A stretch of 64,000 nucleotides of DNA from Aquimarina sp042434915 (GCF_042434915.1 NZ_CP170198.1:2666001-2730000); one strand, 5' to 3'; shown: positions 33,895 to 44,049, counted from the stretch's first letter. The notes: generated by a model from the sequence alone, not told the origin. Made by a program: numbers and translations.

Positions 33895-35010
33895 CTATCC
33901 GCTTTTTACATCAAGAGCATCTCTTAAGGCATTTCCGATCAACATAAATGCCATAACAAGACTCATAATTCCTAATCCCGGTATTACTGCCAGATAAGCC
34001 TTTCCCAAAATTATATAAGAATAATGATCTTTAATCATTGCACCCCAACTGGGCATTGGTGGCTGGGCACCTATTCCTAGAAAACTCAATCCACTTTCTA
34101 GTAAAATCGCACTCGCAAAATTTGCTGCCGAAATGACTATTACTGGTGCTAGACTATTGGGTAAAATATGTCTTACAATTATCCTCATATTCGTATACCC
34201 AAGAGCTCTAGCTGCAGTTATGTACTGCATCTCTTTAATACTAATTACTTGCCCCCTTACTACCCTGGCTACCTCGACCCACATGGTTAAGCCTACGGCT
34301 ATAAAAACTTGCCAAAAGCCTTTGCCCAAAGCCAATGTAATTGCAATTACTAATAGCAAGGTAGGTATTGACCATGTAACATTAATCAACCACATGATTG
34401 CAGCATCTATTTTACCACCGTAATACCCAGCAAGTGCTCCAAGTGAAATCCCCACCAATAAAGAGATAAAAACGGCGACAAATCCAATAAAAAAAGAAAT
34501 TCGAATTCCTATTAACATTCTACTTAACAAATCTCTTCCATACTTATCGGTACCTAGAACAAAGCTTTTTTCTTTTAAAAAACTTGCGACTATTGCATCT
34601 TTTGAAAAGTTTTTGGGAAAGGCATCAAATGATATAGACTTAGTGATATCTGTCAATTCTCCCTCACTATATGGTACAATTTCGATAGCTTTTTCTCCAA
34701 CTGTATAACTCTCAATAGGAATTTCACTATCTGCATTACGAACACCAAAAAAAAGCTTCTTTAAAATTGATTCTTTCTGTTTATTATTGGCGGGAATTGT
34801 TAGCATTAGCGTCTTAAATCCAGGTGGTTTGGAATGAATAGAAATATGCATTTGATTTGCATTTATAGAATTATCTGGCGCTAGGAGATAGGCAAAAATT
34901 GCTACAAAGCCACATATCAATATAAAAAACAAACTAAAAACGCCCCAACGATTTTTTTTAAATCTTTGGAGCGCCTTATAACTTAAACTCTTAGACGGTT
35001 TTGATCTCAT
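33895..35010 (-). CDS. OppC/DppC-type ABC transporter permease
   Basis: The 371-residue inner-membrane protein has an N-terminal helix (GVFSLFFILICGFVAIFAYLL), a long periplasmic stretch (about residues 45-165), and a five-helix binding-protein-dependent transport domain with the EAA loop ITAARALGYTNMRIIVRHILPN, in part, which contacts the ATPase. It ends with LRDALDVK. Oligopeptide or nickel permeases are the usual relatives. The OppB, ATPase and binding-protein genes are not in this window, so it works with components encoded elsewhere. It lies 9 bases after the S41 protease gene on the same strand. Confidence 0.9.
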   Translation of the reverse strand: MRSKPSKSLSYKALQRFKKNRWGVFSLFFILICGFVAIFAYLLAPDNSINANQMHISIHSKPPGFKTLMLTIPANNKQKESILKKLFFGVRNADSEIPIESYTVGEKAIEIVPYSEGELTDITKSISFDAFPKNFSKDAIVASFLKEKSFVLGTDKYGRDLLSRMLIGIRISFFIGFVAVFISLLVGISLGALAGYYGGKIDAAIMWLINVTWSIPTLLLVIAITLALGKGFWQVFIAVGLTMWVEVARVVRGQVISIKEMQYITAARALGYTNMRIIVRHILPNSLAPVIVISAANFASAILLESGLSFLGIGAQPPMPSWGAMIKDHYSYIILGKAYLAVIPGLGIMSLVMAFMLIGNALRDALDVKSG

Positions 35011-35019
35011 GCAGCAAGA

Positions 35020-37158
35020 TTAGTTTTTTAGAGATAACGTTGCTTTTGATGAGTTTTTAATGGTATTAACTTTCATATCCTCTAGCACACTAATTGCTTC
35101 TTCTATATACACGTCTTTACTCAGGCTTTGGTGCCATCTATTTCTCTTTTCTTTTAGAACGGTATCCTTTGTCATCAATTGCTGTTCGTAGGGCAAAGAT
35201 TCATAGGTTAAATTGGTTTTGTAATCATTAATAGCCTCAAAACGCTTGGCCTGATTTTCATTCTCTTCAATGTTCTTTTTATATTTTTGAAAATTAAGAG
35301 AGTACCTATTTACATCCCGCTTTTCTCTAACCCATTTAGCATTTTCTTCAATTAATTTCAATTGACTATTTTGTTGCATTCTAGCTTTGCTATTATTGAT
35401 TGTTTTATCAATATTGATATAACCATCCCATGGAGTATAATCTGCCGCTGCAATTTTATCCCACGGTAAAGGATTTTCTTGATCTTTTTCACCGATATCA
35501 ATATAACTATAACGATCTGGTACTACGACATCACTTTTAACACCTTCTAACTGAGTGGAGCCTCCATTTACACGATAAAATTTTTGCGTCGTAAGTTTAA
35601 GAGCACCTAAATCGCCAAAATCATTACTACGCATCCATCGGTTAAGGTCCATAACATTTTGAACAGTTCCTTTTCCATAGGTTTGCTTACTTCCTATAAT
35701 AATTGCTCTTTTGTAGTCTTGCATGGCTGCTGCCAAAATCTCTGAAGCAGAAGCAGATAGTTCGTTCACTAAAATAACCAAAGGACCATTCCAAAGGACA
35801 CTTTTATCCTTATCACTTAAAACCTCGGGAGATTCTTCTTTTGTTCGCACTTGTACTACAGGACCCTTTTCTATAAACAAGCCAGCAATATCAACAACAG
35901 TTTGCAACGATCCTCCTCCATTATCTCTAAGATCAATGACCAATCCATTCATATCTTGCTCTTTCAATCTAATGATTTCTTGTTTTACATCTTTTGCAGC
36001 ATTTCTTTGATTATAATCCTGCATATTGAAATAGAACTTAGGTAAATTAATAATTCCAAAATTCTTTCCATTTTTCCTAACTAATGAAGATTTAGCATAC
36101 GTTTCTTCTAACTCTACAACATCTCTAATTATATCGATATTCTCAATAGTACCATCTACTTTTTTAACAGTTAGTGTAACTTTAGTTCCTTTAGGGCCTT
36201 TTATAAGACTAACTGCATCATCTAATCTCATTCCCACGATACTTACGGCCTCTTTTTCTTCTTCCTGCTTTACTTTCATGATGAGATCCCCAACCTCAAC
36301 CTTATTCCCTCGCCAAGCTGGACCTCCAGAAATAACCTCTATAATTTTAACATTATCATTTTTTTTCTGTAATCTTGCTCCAATTCCTTCCAACTTACCA
36401 GACATAGCTATATCAAAACGATCTTTATCTTGAGGGGCAAAATAATAAGTATGTGGATCAAACTCTTCGACAATAGAATTAATATAAATAGAAAACCAAT
36501 CTTTACGCTCTAAATCATCTGCAAATTCAAAATATTCATTTATTGAAGATTGGGTTAACTTTCTGGATTCTTCCTCTAACACCTCTATTGATTTACCTTT
36601 AAAATTTGGATTCGCAGCCAAAGAATCTGATTGCTCTTCGAGCTTATCATAATAACTTGATAATCCATTAAATTTGAGTTGTAACCTCCAACGATTAATC
36701 ATTTCTTCTTTTGTCGTAGCATAAGATAACTTTTCATAATCAGTATCTATTGATTCTTCTAACTCAAAATTAAAAGGCTTTTCTAAAATACGTATGTAAA
36801 GAGACCTAGCCTCATCCATACGTTTTTGTAAACGCTCATAAGTAAGATTAAAAAAAGCAATGTCTTTATTACGTATTTGATCGTCAATTAGTGTTTCGTA
36901 TTTTTTAAATTCGTTGATGTCACTTTCATAAAAATAGCGTTTCAAAGGATCTAAGGCGTCTATATAATCAGCAAAAACTTCTTTAGAAAAATCATCATTC
37001 ACTTCTTTTGCGTCATAATGCCCTTTACTTAACACATAACTAATTAAATCTATCAACAATTTATCCTTATCTGGATCATTTTCAACATTTGTAGTAAAAC
37101 TGCAAGAAGCAGCAGATATTATAATGGTAAGCATCAATATCAGAAAGCTCTTTTTCAT
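35020..37158 (-). CDS. S41 family tail-specific (C-terminal processing) protease
   Basis: The 712-residue protein begins with a lipoprotein-type signal (MKKSFLILMLTIIISAASC; Cys19), then an N-terminal helical domain, a PDZ domain (MSGKLEGIGARLQ, GPAWRGNKVEVGDLIMKV), and the S41 catalytic domain with GLVIDLRDNGGGS, nucleophile Ser in VNELSASASEIL and general base Lys in KQTYGKGTVQ. The DUF3340-type C-terminal region completes the Prc layout. It degrades or trims periplasmic proteins. The open frame extends to 37245, but that would start upstream of a near-consensus -7 box (TATTTTGC) and lacks a sensible signal, so the ATG at 37158 is chosen. Divergent from surE. Confidence 0.92.
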   Translation of the reverse strand: MKKSFLILMLTIIISAASCSFTTNVENDPDKDKLLIDLISYVLSKGHYDAKEVNDDFSKEVFADYIDALDPLKRYFYESDINEFKKYETLIDDQIRNKDIAFFNLTYERLQKRMDEARSLYIRILEKPFNFELEESIDTDYEKLSYATTKEEMINRWRLQLKFNGLSSYYDKLEEQSDSLAANPNFKGKSIEVLEEESRKLTQSSINEYFEFADDLERKDWFSIYINSIVEEFDPHTYYFAPQDKDRFDIAMSGKLEGIGARLQKKNDNVKIIEVISGGPAWRGNKVEVGDLIMKVKQEEEKEAVSIVGMRLDDAVSLIKGPKGTKVTLTVKKVDGTIENIDIIRDVVELEETYAKSSLVRKNGKNFGIINLPKFYFNMQDYNQRNAAKDVKQEIIRLKEQDMNGLVIDLRDNGGGSLQTVVDIAGLFIEKGPVVQVRTKEESPEVLSDKDKSVLWNGPLVILVNELSASASEILAAAMQDYKRAIIIGSKQTYGKGTVQNVMDLNRWMRSNDFGDLGALKLTTQKFYRVNGGSTQLEGVKSDVVVPDRYSYIDIGEKDQENPLPWDKIAAADYTPWDGYINIDKTINNSKARMQQNSQLKLIEENAKWVREKRDVNRYSLNFQKYKKNIEENENQAKRFEAINDYKTNLTYESLPYEQQLMTKDTVLKEKRNRWHQSLSKDVYIEEAISVLEDMKVNTIKNSSKATLSLKN

Positions 37159-37297
37159 ACGCTTATTTAATTTAGGGATTTTAAAGCAAAATACATTAAA
37201 AATCGTGCCAATGAAAAGTAATATTACTAATTTTTTTTTAAACAAACTAATTCTTTAAGGGATCTAAAGGTATTCATAGAATCAGAATAAAATGATG

Positions 37298-37305
37298 TAT
37301 TTTTG
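37298..37305 (+). promoter_or_regulatory. -7 box TATTTTTG for surE
   Basis: TATTTTTG is a perfect TAnnTTTG match. It overlaps an in-frame upstream ATG at 37292, so the true start is more likely the ATG at 37328, about 16 bases after the predicted transcription start. Confidence 0.6.
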
Positions 37306-37327
37306 CTTACTAAAATTATTTTTCGGA

Positions 37328-38110
37328 ATGCCTAATAAAAAACCCTTGATTTTGATTACGAACGACGATGGAATTACAGCTCCTGGTATACGTAATCTCA
37401 TCGCTGTAATGAAAGAGATTGGAGACATTATTGTCGTAGCTCCAGATAGTCCACAAAGTGCAATGGGGCATGCGATTACAATTAACAATACAATATATTG
37501 CGATCCTGTTGTAATAGAAAAAAATGCTTTACACAGTGAATATAGTTGCTCTGGCACTCCGGTTGATTGCGTAAAAATGGCTACGCGTCAAATTCTTAAT
37601 AGAAAACCAGACTTATGCGTAAGCGGAATAAATCATGGATCAAACTCTGCTATTAATGTAATTTACTCTGGCACCATGAGTGCTGCGGTTGAGGCTGGAA
37701 TTGAAGGCATACCTGCTATAGGATTTTCTTTATTGGATTATAGCATGACCGCTAATTTTGAACCAGCGAAGAAATACGTGAAAGCTATTGTAGAAAATGT
37801 ACTCATCAATGGGCTTCAAAAAGGTGTTGTCTTAAATGTAAATATTCCTAATCTTAAAGAAGACGATATCAAAGGAATTAAAATCTGTAGACAAGCGAAC
37901 GCTCATTGGAAAGAAGAATTTGATAAGCGACAAAACCCTATGGGTAGAGATTATTACTGGTTATCTGGAAAATTTATTAATGAAGACAAGGGAGAGGATA
38001 CCGATGAATGGGCTTTACAACATGGATATGTCTCTGTTGTACCTACACAATTCGACCTAACTGCTCATCATTATATACAAGAATTAAACAACTGGAATTT
38101 AAATGATTAA
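37328..38110 (+). CDS. surE: 5'/3'-nucleotidase SurE
   Basis: A metal-dependent phosphatase acting on nucleoside monophosphates. The 260-residue protein begins MPNKKPLILITNDDG with the catalytic Asp13-Asp14 pair, then VVAPDSPQSAMGHAIT, CSGTPVDCVKMA and SGINHGSNSAINVIYSGTM (in part), all SurE signatures. The start at 37328 is chosen because the longer version begins inside the promoter. It leads a five-gene set with a small membrane protein, lpxB, an NlpC/P60 lipoprotein and comEC; the first overlap is 8 bases. Confidence 0.95.
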   Translation: MPNKKPLILITNDDGITAPGIRNLIAVMKEIGDIIVVAPDSPQSAMGHAITINNTIYCDPVVIEKNALHSEYSCSGTPVDCVKMATRQILNRKPDLCVSGINHGSNSAINVIYSGTMSAAVEAGIEGIPAIGFSLLDYSMTANFEPAKKYVKAIVENVLINGLQKGVVLNVNIPNLKEDDIKGIKICRQANAHWKEEFDKRQNPMGRDYYWLSGKFINEDKGEDTDEWALQHGYVSVVPTQFDLTAHHYIQELNNWNLND

Positions 38111-38399
38111 AAAAGAAATAGGCCTCGGTTTGGCCATAGGACTAATCGCAAATACCTTTGGTGTTTTAATATGTGTACTCATATTTTCTGTGTTGTCTGT
38201 CTCAGATCTTTCTTTTACCGAAACTTTGTCTGCATCACTTAAAAATAATACGTTTGGTAATTTAATTACCCTTGGAGCAATTTTGAATCTTGCTGCTTTT
38301 TTTCTTTTTCTTAAACAAAATAAACCGTATCGTGCTCGTGGTGTACTTCTTGCTACGTTAATCGCAGCGCTTATTATTATGATCAGTAAATTTTTGTAA
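38103..38399 (+). CDS. Small membrane protein between surE and lpxB
   Basis: The 98-residue protein has three hydrophobic segments (about residues 6-33, 53-68 and 77-96) and no recognised domain. It starts inside the surE stop region (ATGATTAA, 8-base overlap) and lies 36 bases before lpxB, so it is translated with both. A role in the envelope is suggested only by position. Confidence 0.8.
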   Translation: MIKKEIGLGLAIGLIANTFGVLICVLIFSVLSVSDLSFTETLSASLKNNTFGNLITLGAILNLAAFFLFLKQNKPYRARGVLLATLIAALIIMISKFL

Positions 38400-38435
38400 C
38401 CATAAGTATAGTCTATATTTAAAAATACCATTTGT

Positions 38436-39554
38436 ATGAAGTATTATCTTATTGCTGGTGAGGCCTCTGGTGACTTACATGGCTCCAATCTTATGAAATC
38501 AATAATGGAGCACGATAAACATGCTGATTTTAGATATTGGGGAGGTGATCTTATGGAAGAGGTTGGTGGTACACTGGTTAAACATTATCGAGACCTTGCA
38601 ATTATGGGATTTATCGAGGTTTTACTTAACCTTGGGACCGTATTAAAAAACATAGCTTTTTGTAAAAAAGATATTGAAGCATATCAACCCGATGTCATAA
38701 TTTTTATTGATTACCCTGGAATCAATTTAAGAATTGCTAAATGGGCCAAACAAAAAAATTATAAGACTCACTACTACATATCACCACAAATTTGGGCATG
38801 GAAAGAAGGTCGCATTAAAAGTATCAAAAAAAATGTAGACGCTATGTATGTAATTTTACCTTTTGAAAAATCGTTCTATGAAGATAAACATTCGTACCCT
38901 GTTGACTTTGTGGGTCATCCTCTAATAGATGCTATTGCTGCACATACACAGGTGATGCCACAACCGTTTAATCAAAAGCATGGTCTTGACGACCGACCCA
39001 TTATTGCAATCTTACCAGGAAGCAGAAAACAGGAAATATCCAAAATGCTTGAAGTTATGCTGAGTGTAGTTGATGACTTTCCCGAGTATCAATTTGTCAT
39101 TGCTGGAGCTCCCAGCCAAGACAAACAATTTTATAAACAGTTTATAACAAATGAACGTGTACATCTCGTCCTGAACCAAACGTATGATTTACTAAGTTTA
39201 AGTAATGCAGCATTAGTAACCTCGGGAACTGCTACTTTGGAGGCTGCTTTATTTAAGGTTCCTCAAGTAGTATGTTACAAAGGAAGTACTATCTCTTATC
39301 AAATAGCCAAGAGAATTGTAAACCTTGAATACATATCCTTAGTTAATTTAATCATGAATAAACCTATTGTTACAGAACTTATTCAAAAAGATTTTAACAG
39401 CAGTCGTCTTAAACAAGAATTATCTATAATTACCGATGGTTATAAGCGTGCTGTAATGTTTTTGGATTATTACGACTTAGAACAAAAATTAGGGGGTAAA
39501 GGAGCTAGTGACAAAACTGCTCGATTGATCGTAGCCTCTATTTCGCAAACATAA
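38436..39554 (+). CDS. lpxB: Lipid-A-disaccharide synthase
   Basis: It joins UDP-2,3-diacylglucosamine and lipid X to make the lipid A disaccharide at the inner membrane. The 372-residue protein has the family N-terminus MKYYLIAGEASGDLHGSNLM and the GT19 motifs FIDYPGINLRIAKWAK, YYISPQIWAWKEGRI, FVGHPLID, ILPGSRKQEI and SGTATLEAALFKVPQVVCY (partial quotes). Confirms a Gram-negative envelope. Confidence 0.96.
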   Translation: MKYYLIAGEASGDLHGSNLMKSIMEHDKHADFRYWGGDLMEEVGGTLVKHYRDLAIMGFIEVLLNLGTVLKNIAFCKKDIEAYQPDVIIFIDYPGINLRIAKWAKQKNYKTHYYISPQIWAWKEGRIKSIKKNVDAMYVILPFEKSFYEDKHSYPVDFVGHPLIDAIAAHTQVMPQPFNQKHGLDDRPIIAILPGSRKQEISKMLEVMLSVVDDFPEYQFVIAGAPSQDKQFYKQFITNERVHLVLNQTYDLLSLSNAALVTSGTATLEAALFKVPQVVCYKGSTISYQIAKRIVNLEYISLVNLIMNKPIVTELIQKDFNSSRLKQELSIITDGYKRAVMFLDYYDLEQKLGGKGASDKTARLIVASISQT

Positions 39555-39616
39555 ATCATATAAAATAGATTAGAAATCTTTTCTTATATTCGTAAGAATT
39601 CAAGAAATAAATACCC

Positions 39617-40138
39617 ATGTTTATTAAATACGTACTACCTACATTACTATTACTTCTTTTAATGATTTCTTGCGGCCCCTCAAAAAAGACGGCTATTATA
39701 ACTAATTCTAAAGCACTCAAAACAACATCGGCACCATCTAAATCTACTGCTACTGATCGAATTGCAAACAATATAATCCAATACGCTAAAACATTTAATG
39801 GTACTCGCTACAAATATGGTGGCACTACAAAAAAAGGAATGGATTGCTCTGGTCTCATATACACTTCTTTCAAGAAAGAAAATATTGTGCTACCAAGAAC
39901 CTCCCGTGCGATGTCCACTCAGGGTGAATGGATTCCCTTGCGCAAAGCAGAAAAAGGAGATTTAGTGTTTTTTAAAACTAGTAAAAAGAAAAATGTAATT
40001 AATCATGTGGGTTTGATAGTCGAACACGGAAGTTCTTTAAAATTTATTCACGCTTCTGTTTCTAAAGGGGTAGTTGTTTCAAGTTTGGATGAAAAATATT
40101 GGAATAATTGTTTTGCTGGAGTACGTAGGGTTTTATAA
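39617..40138 (+). CDS. NlpC/P60 family peptidoglycan endopeptidase lipoprotein
   Basis: The 173-residue protein has a lipoprotein signal (LLLLLLMISCGPS, Cys18) and an NlpC/P60 (C40) domain with catalytic Cys in GMDCSGLIYTSF, catalytic His in NHVGLIVEHG and the third polar residue His in KFIHAS. It should cut D-Glu to diamino acid links in peptidoglycan from the outer or inner membrane. A TATATTCG element upstream is a weak promoter. Followed after 9 bases by comEC. Confidence 0.93.
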   Translation: MFIKYVLPTLLLLLLMISCGPSKKTAIITNSKALKTTSAPSKSTATDRIANNIIQYAKTFNGTRYKYGGTTKKGMDCSGLIYTSFKKENIVLPRTSRAMSTQGEWIPLRKAEKGDLVFFKTSKKKNVINHVGLIVEHGSSLKFIHASVSKGVVVSSLDEKYWNNCFAGVRRVL

Positions 40139-40147
40139 AACTTAGCA

Positions 40148-42205
40148 ATGAGACTTGTAAATATTCCTTTATTTGTCTTAACAATTTCTATTGCTTTTGG
40201 TGTTTTATGTTCATATAGCTCTCCTATTTCTCTTACATCATCTTTAATTTTATTTGGTTTAAGTCTAGTTGTAACGTGTATATTTTTTATCTACCTGCAC
40301 AAACAAAAGTCCAAATCAATACTCTTCAATTTTGTAACGATTTTCACGTTTTTTACTTTTGGAAACTTAGTGTTTCAACTGCATCAACCCAAAAATTACA
40401 AAGCACACTATACTAATATCCTAGAGAGAAGTCAATACACGAGTAAAAAGCATGAAATCTTTTTTATTCTTGAGGACCAGAGGACTCCTTCTAAGCATTA
40501 TTACAACTATGTCGTTGATCTAATCAGTATTAATTCACACAGAGTACAGGGAAAGGTTTTATTGCGAATTCCTAAAGCTTCATACACTATAAAATTAATA
40601 CCAAGAACTATACTAAGTACGTATGCATATCTTGAAGAATTACCCAAAGCTCTTAATCCAAACCAATTTGATTATTCAAAATATTTAAATTCAAAGTTTA
40701 TTTATCATCAATTAACATTACAAGGTGATAAAATGATAGCTCATACCAACGAAAGCTTCTCTTTGAAAGAAATTACTTTTAAAATCAGGTCATCACTTTT
40801 ATCCTCTTTTAAAAAAAATAAATTCAAAGATCAGCACATAGCATTTATGAGTTCCCTTATTTTGGGTCAGAGACAAGAGTTAGATGCTGATATATCAAAT
40901 GCATTTAGAAATGCGGGCGTCATACATGTACTAGCAGTTTCAGGTCTGCATATTGGTATAATGTTATTATTTCTGAATTTTGTTTTAAAGCCTTTAGAAA
41001 GAGTTTCCAATTATGGAAGGTTAATAAAGACAACGATTATTATATTAATTTTATGGTCGTATGCTGTGGTGTCAGGACTATCACCATCGGTACTTAGAGC
41101 TGTAACCATGTTTACATTTATTGCTATAGCCATTCAAGGTCAAAAAAGAACAGCTACTTTTAATGCACTAACAGCTTCTTTTTTACTATTAATATGCTAT
41201 CGACCAACTTATTTATTTGAAGTAGGTTTTCAACTAAGTTATATAGCTGTTCTTAGTATACTGGCTCTGCAACCAAAAATAAATACGCTTATTAAAGTAA
41301 AAAATATTATTTTAAAAAAAATATGGGAGCTGTGTAGTGTAACCCTAGCAGCGCAAATAGGTTTGTTCCCTTTATTACTTTATTACTTTCACCAATTCCC
41401 ACTTTTATTTTTGATTTCTAATCTTCTCGTAATACCAATGATAACCATTTTATTATTCGGTGGTGTAGGTATAAGCATTCTTTCAATTTCAAACAATCTA
41501 CCTACGATTATTAGAGAGATCTATACTTATTTATTAGACCTTAACTTTAAAGTTGTCAAGACAATCGCGTCGTATAATTCTTTCAACATACAAAATATTC
41601 ATTTTTCGTTAAGCATGGTATTAACCAGTTATACTGCTTTATTGCTAATTCTTGTCTCTTTGAAATTGAATTCAAAAAGAAGAGTGCAAATTCTGACTGT
41701 CGTTTTGCTACTTATGTCAAGTAGTTTGTTATTTGAAAAAAGAAAATTAGTCACTAAAAAAGAACTTGTCATTTTCAACAAATATAAAAACACCCTTGTA
41801 GGAGTTTTAAATCAACATAATTTTTCGCTTTATACTTCAAAAACCAGAGAAACTAAAGATTTTGCTAATGTGCTGAATCCTTATTTAACGGCAAACAAAG
41901 CTTCTCTAGATACTGTTATTAAATTAGAGAATGTATATGACTATAACGGTTTAAATCTTTTGAGAATAAATACCGAAGTTACATTTGACAACATTACTTA
42001 CTCTCCAGATATCTTACTACTAACTGATTCTCCAAAAATTCATTTGACAAAGGTTATAAGAGCGCTAAAACCAAAACTTATCATCGCAGATGGCAGTAAT
42101 TATAAAACTGATATTAATCGATGGCAGGAAACGTGTATACAATTAAATATACCGTTTCATCGCACTGATCATGATGGTGCATTTATTACTACGGTTCACC
42201 CTTAA
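40148..42205 (+). CDS. comEC: ComEC/Rec2-related competence channel protein
   Basis: The 685-residue protein has N-terminal helices, an OB-like region, and the ComEC competence domain with AVSGLHIGIMLLFLNFVL, VSGLSPSVLRAVTMFTFI and FEVGFQLSYIAVLSI. The C-terminal part (about residues 540-685) is short and lacks a full metallo-beta-lactamase HxHxDH motif; it ends in a Rossmann-like stretch, as in many Bacteroidota homologues. The family carries single-stranded DNA across the inner membrane during natural transformation. Convergent with the serine hydrolase gene. Confidence 0.9.
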   Translation: MRLVNIPLFVLTISIAFGVLCSYSSPISLTSSLILFGLSLVVTCIFFIYLHKQKSKSILFNFVTIFTFFTFGNLVFQLHQPKNYKAHYTNILERSQYTSKKHEIFFILEDQRTPSKHYYNYVVDLISINSHRVQGKVLLRIPKASYTIKLIPRTILSTYAYLEELPKALNPNQFDYSKYLNSKFIYHQLTLQGDKMIAHTNESFSLKEITFKIRSSLLSSFKKNKFKDQHIAFMSSLILGQRQELDADISNAFRNAGVIHVLAVSGLHIGIMLLFLNFVLKPLERVSNYGRLIKTTIIILILWSYAVVSGLSPSVLRAVTMFTFIAIAIQGQKRTATFNALTASFLLLICYRPTYLFEVGFQLSYIAVLSILALQPKINTLIKVKNIILKKIWELCSVTLAAQIGLFPLLLYYFHQFPLLFLISNLLVIPMITILLFGGVGISILSISNNLPTIIREIYTYLLDLNFKVVKTIASYNSFNIQNIHFSLSMVLTSYTALLLILVSLKLNSKRRVQILTVVLLLMSSSLLFEKRKLVTKKELVIFNKYKNTLVGVLNQHNFSLYTSKTRETKDFANVLNPYLTANKASLDTVIKLENVYDYNGLNLLRINTEVTFDNITYSPDILLLTDSPKIHLTKVIRALKPKLIIADGSNYKTDINRWQETCIQLNIPFHRTDHDGAFITTVHP

Positions 42206-42211
42206 AAAATT

Positions 42212-43450
42212 TTAATTACTCATTACTTCAACATAAATTTCATTTATCTTAGGAATGGCTTCTTTGGCATACGAGGTGGGGCTATTAAACAAAATACAAA
42301 TTCCAAGATCCTCTTCGGGAAAAACAGCTATTTCACTACGATAATTATTTACACTGCCTCCATGGTGTACCATAATTCTAGGGTTTTTGGAATCTTCATT
42401 TTTAAAAGTATGGACTCTCCAACCCAGAGCATAATAGGACTTTAAATGACCTTTCCAGCGTTGATAATATTTACTGCGTCCCCCTACTTCAATCACTGGA
42501 TTAAAAACTTGATCAATCATATTTGGATGAAGCACCTCTGGATTGCTTCCTAATAGAAATTTCATCCATTTGGCCATATCTGTTACACTTGCATTCACTC
42601 CACCAGCAGATATTGCCTGATAGTATTTATGATTTAGTTTGACTGGTTTCCAGCGACCGTGATATTTTTGATGTGGTATGGCAATATTATCAGCATCTTC
42701 AAGGGCTTCAAAACTTGCTGAAGCTGTATCCATATGCAACGGATCAAAAATCTTTTCATGTATCACTTCTTTTAAAGCATGTGAGGTTACCTGCTCAATG
42801 ATTTTTCCGCTTAGCGCAAAAACCGCATTTTGATAACTGTAAATCTTCCCTGGATCGTATACAGGAGACACCTCTTTAAAACGTCCAGCTATTTGGTTAA
42901 GTGGTATTCCCGCCTCAACTAAATTCGTAAAGCTATGATAGGGTAATCCCGTGGTATGAGAAAGCACATGACAGAGCGTAACTTCATTCGTTAATTGAGT
43001 ATTTGACATTTCAAAATTAGGAACATAATCTTTTATTTTATCTCCCCAATCCAAAAGACCTTCTTGCACATGTATTCCTGTTAAAATCCCAGCAAAACCC
43101 TTGGACAAAGAACCTATTCTAAAAATAGTATTAGAATTAATACTGTCTTTACTTTGGCTAGTACGTTCACCAAATCCTCCTGTATAAATTATAGAGTCAC
43201 ATTTTACAATTGCTACTGCTGCCCCTACCAAATCCTTATTTGAAATTCCTTGCTCAAAATAAGCGTTAATTTTATCTTCTAAAAGCCGAAGCTTACTCAC
43301 CATATTTTGGGTACTACTCGTATCCAAATTTATGATCACTTTATTTTTAGCAGTAAACTTTCTAGATCTATGCGCATCATTCTTTGAAAATGAAAAAAGA
43401 ATAAAAATTATAACAGCTAATGGGGTAGCAATGATTAATAACTTTTTCAT
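42212..43450 (-). CDS. Serine hydrolase of the class C beta-lactamase/DD-peptidase fold
   Basis: The 412-residue protein has an N-terminal signal or anchor (LLIIATPLAVIIFILFSF). The catalytic SxxK is FRIGSLSKGFAGI, the Tyr motif is IYSYQNAVFALSG (YxN), and the third motif is MVHHGGSVNNYRSEI. Members of this group are esterases, D-amino-acid peptidases or beta-lactamase-like enzymes in the periplasm; substrate is unknown and antibiotic resistance should not be assumed. Confidence 0.9.
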   Translation of the reverse strand: MKKLLIIATPLAVIIFILFSFSKNDAHRSRKFTAKNKVIINLDTSSTQNMVSKLRLLEDKINAYFEQGISNKDLVGAAVAIVKCDSIIYTGGFGERTSQSKDSINSNTIFRIGSLSKGFAGILTGIHVQEGLLDWGDKIKDYVPNFEMSNTQLTNEVTLCHVLSHTTGLPYHSFTNLVEAGIPLNQIAGRFKEVSPVYDPGKIYSYQNAVFALSGKIIEQVTSHALKEVIHEKIFDPLHMDTASASFEALEDADNIAIPHQKYHGRWKPVKLNHKYYQAISAGGVNASVTDMAKWMKFLLGSNPEVLHPNMIDQVFNPVIEVGGRSKYYQRWKGHLKSYYALGWRVHTFKNEDSKNPRIMVHHGGSVNNYRSEIAVFPEEDLGICILFNSPTSYAKEAIPKINEIYVEVMSN

Positions 43451-43509
43451 AGGTAGGTTAACGTATAGTGGGCGGTTTATTTTAAATTACAGTTTACCAT
43501 ATAGAGTCG

Positions 43510-44049
43510 TTACTCTTGAAAGGTACTAACAAATGCTTTTTCATATTCTTGCCAAGCAGAGGCATTTGTCAATTTTTTATAGTCGTCCTTATGAATCATT
43601 TTAAGAAAAATCTCTAATTGCTTGGGTGATTTATAACCTACTACAGGAGCTATGACGTTACCTTTCTCATCAAAGAAAACCATACTAGGATATCCCGTGA
43701 TTTTTAAAGCATTTGCAAAAAAGTGCTGGCTATTTCTCCCTTTTCTATCTGGATTGTAATTAGGGTTCGTGTATGTGAAATCATTATAATGAATTTCCTC
43801 GGTACCCTCGGCATTAAATTTTACCGCATAATAGTGTTTGTTGACATAGGCAACAACGTCTTTATTATGAAAAGTCTTTTTATCCAACAGCTTACAGGGA
43901 CCACACCAGTCAGTATATGCATCCATAAAAATTTTCTTCGGACTCTTTTGCTGAGCTTCGAGCGCTTGATTCATCGTCATCCAGTTAATCTCTTGCGCAT
44001 TGGATATAAAACTGAAAAAGGATAACGAAAGTATAAGTAGGTATTTCAT
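43510..44049 (-). CDS. Secreted thioredoxin-family protein (DsbD-gamma-like)
   Basis: From the chosen ATG the protein is 179 residues with a signal peptide (MKYLLILSLSFFSFISNAQ) and a thioredoxin fold with redox motif DWCGPCKLLDKKTF and cis-Pro region TGYPSMVFFDEKG. It should act as a periplasmic thiol reductase. The frame also starts at 44076, but that gives a polar nine-residue extension before the signal. It lies downstream of the POT transporter, with a hairpin between. Confidence 0.88.
   Translation of the reverse strand: MKYLLILSLSFFSFISNAQEINWMTMNQALEAQQKSPKKIFMDAYTDWCGPCKLLDKKTFHNKDVVAYVNKHYYAVKFNAEGTEEIHYNDFTYTNPNYNPDRKGRNSQHFFANALKITGYPSMVFFDEKGNVIAPVVGYKSPKQLEIFLKMIHKDDYKKLTNASAWQEYEKAFVSTFQE

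Noticed and set aside
42212..43450. Antibiotic-resistance beta-lactamase
   Set aside because: SxxK and YxN are shared by the wider serine hydrolase family, and the third motif is HHGGS instead of a clear KTG. No basis for a resistance claim.
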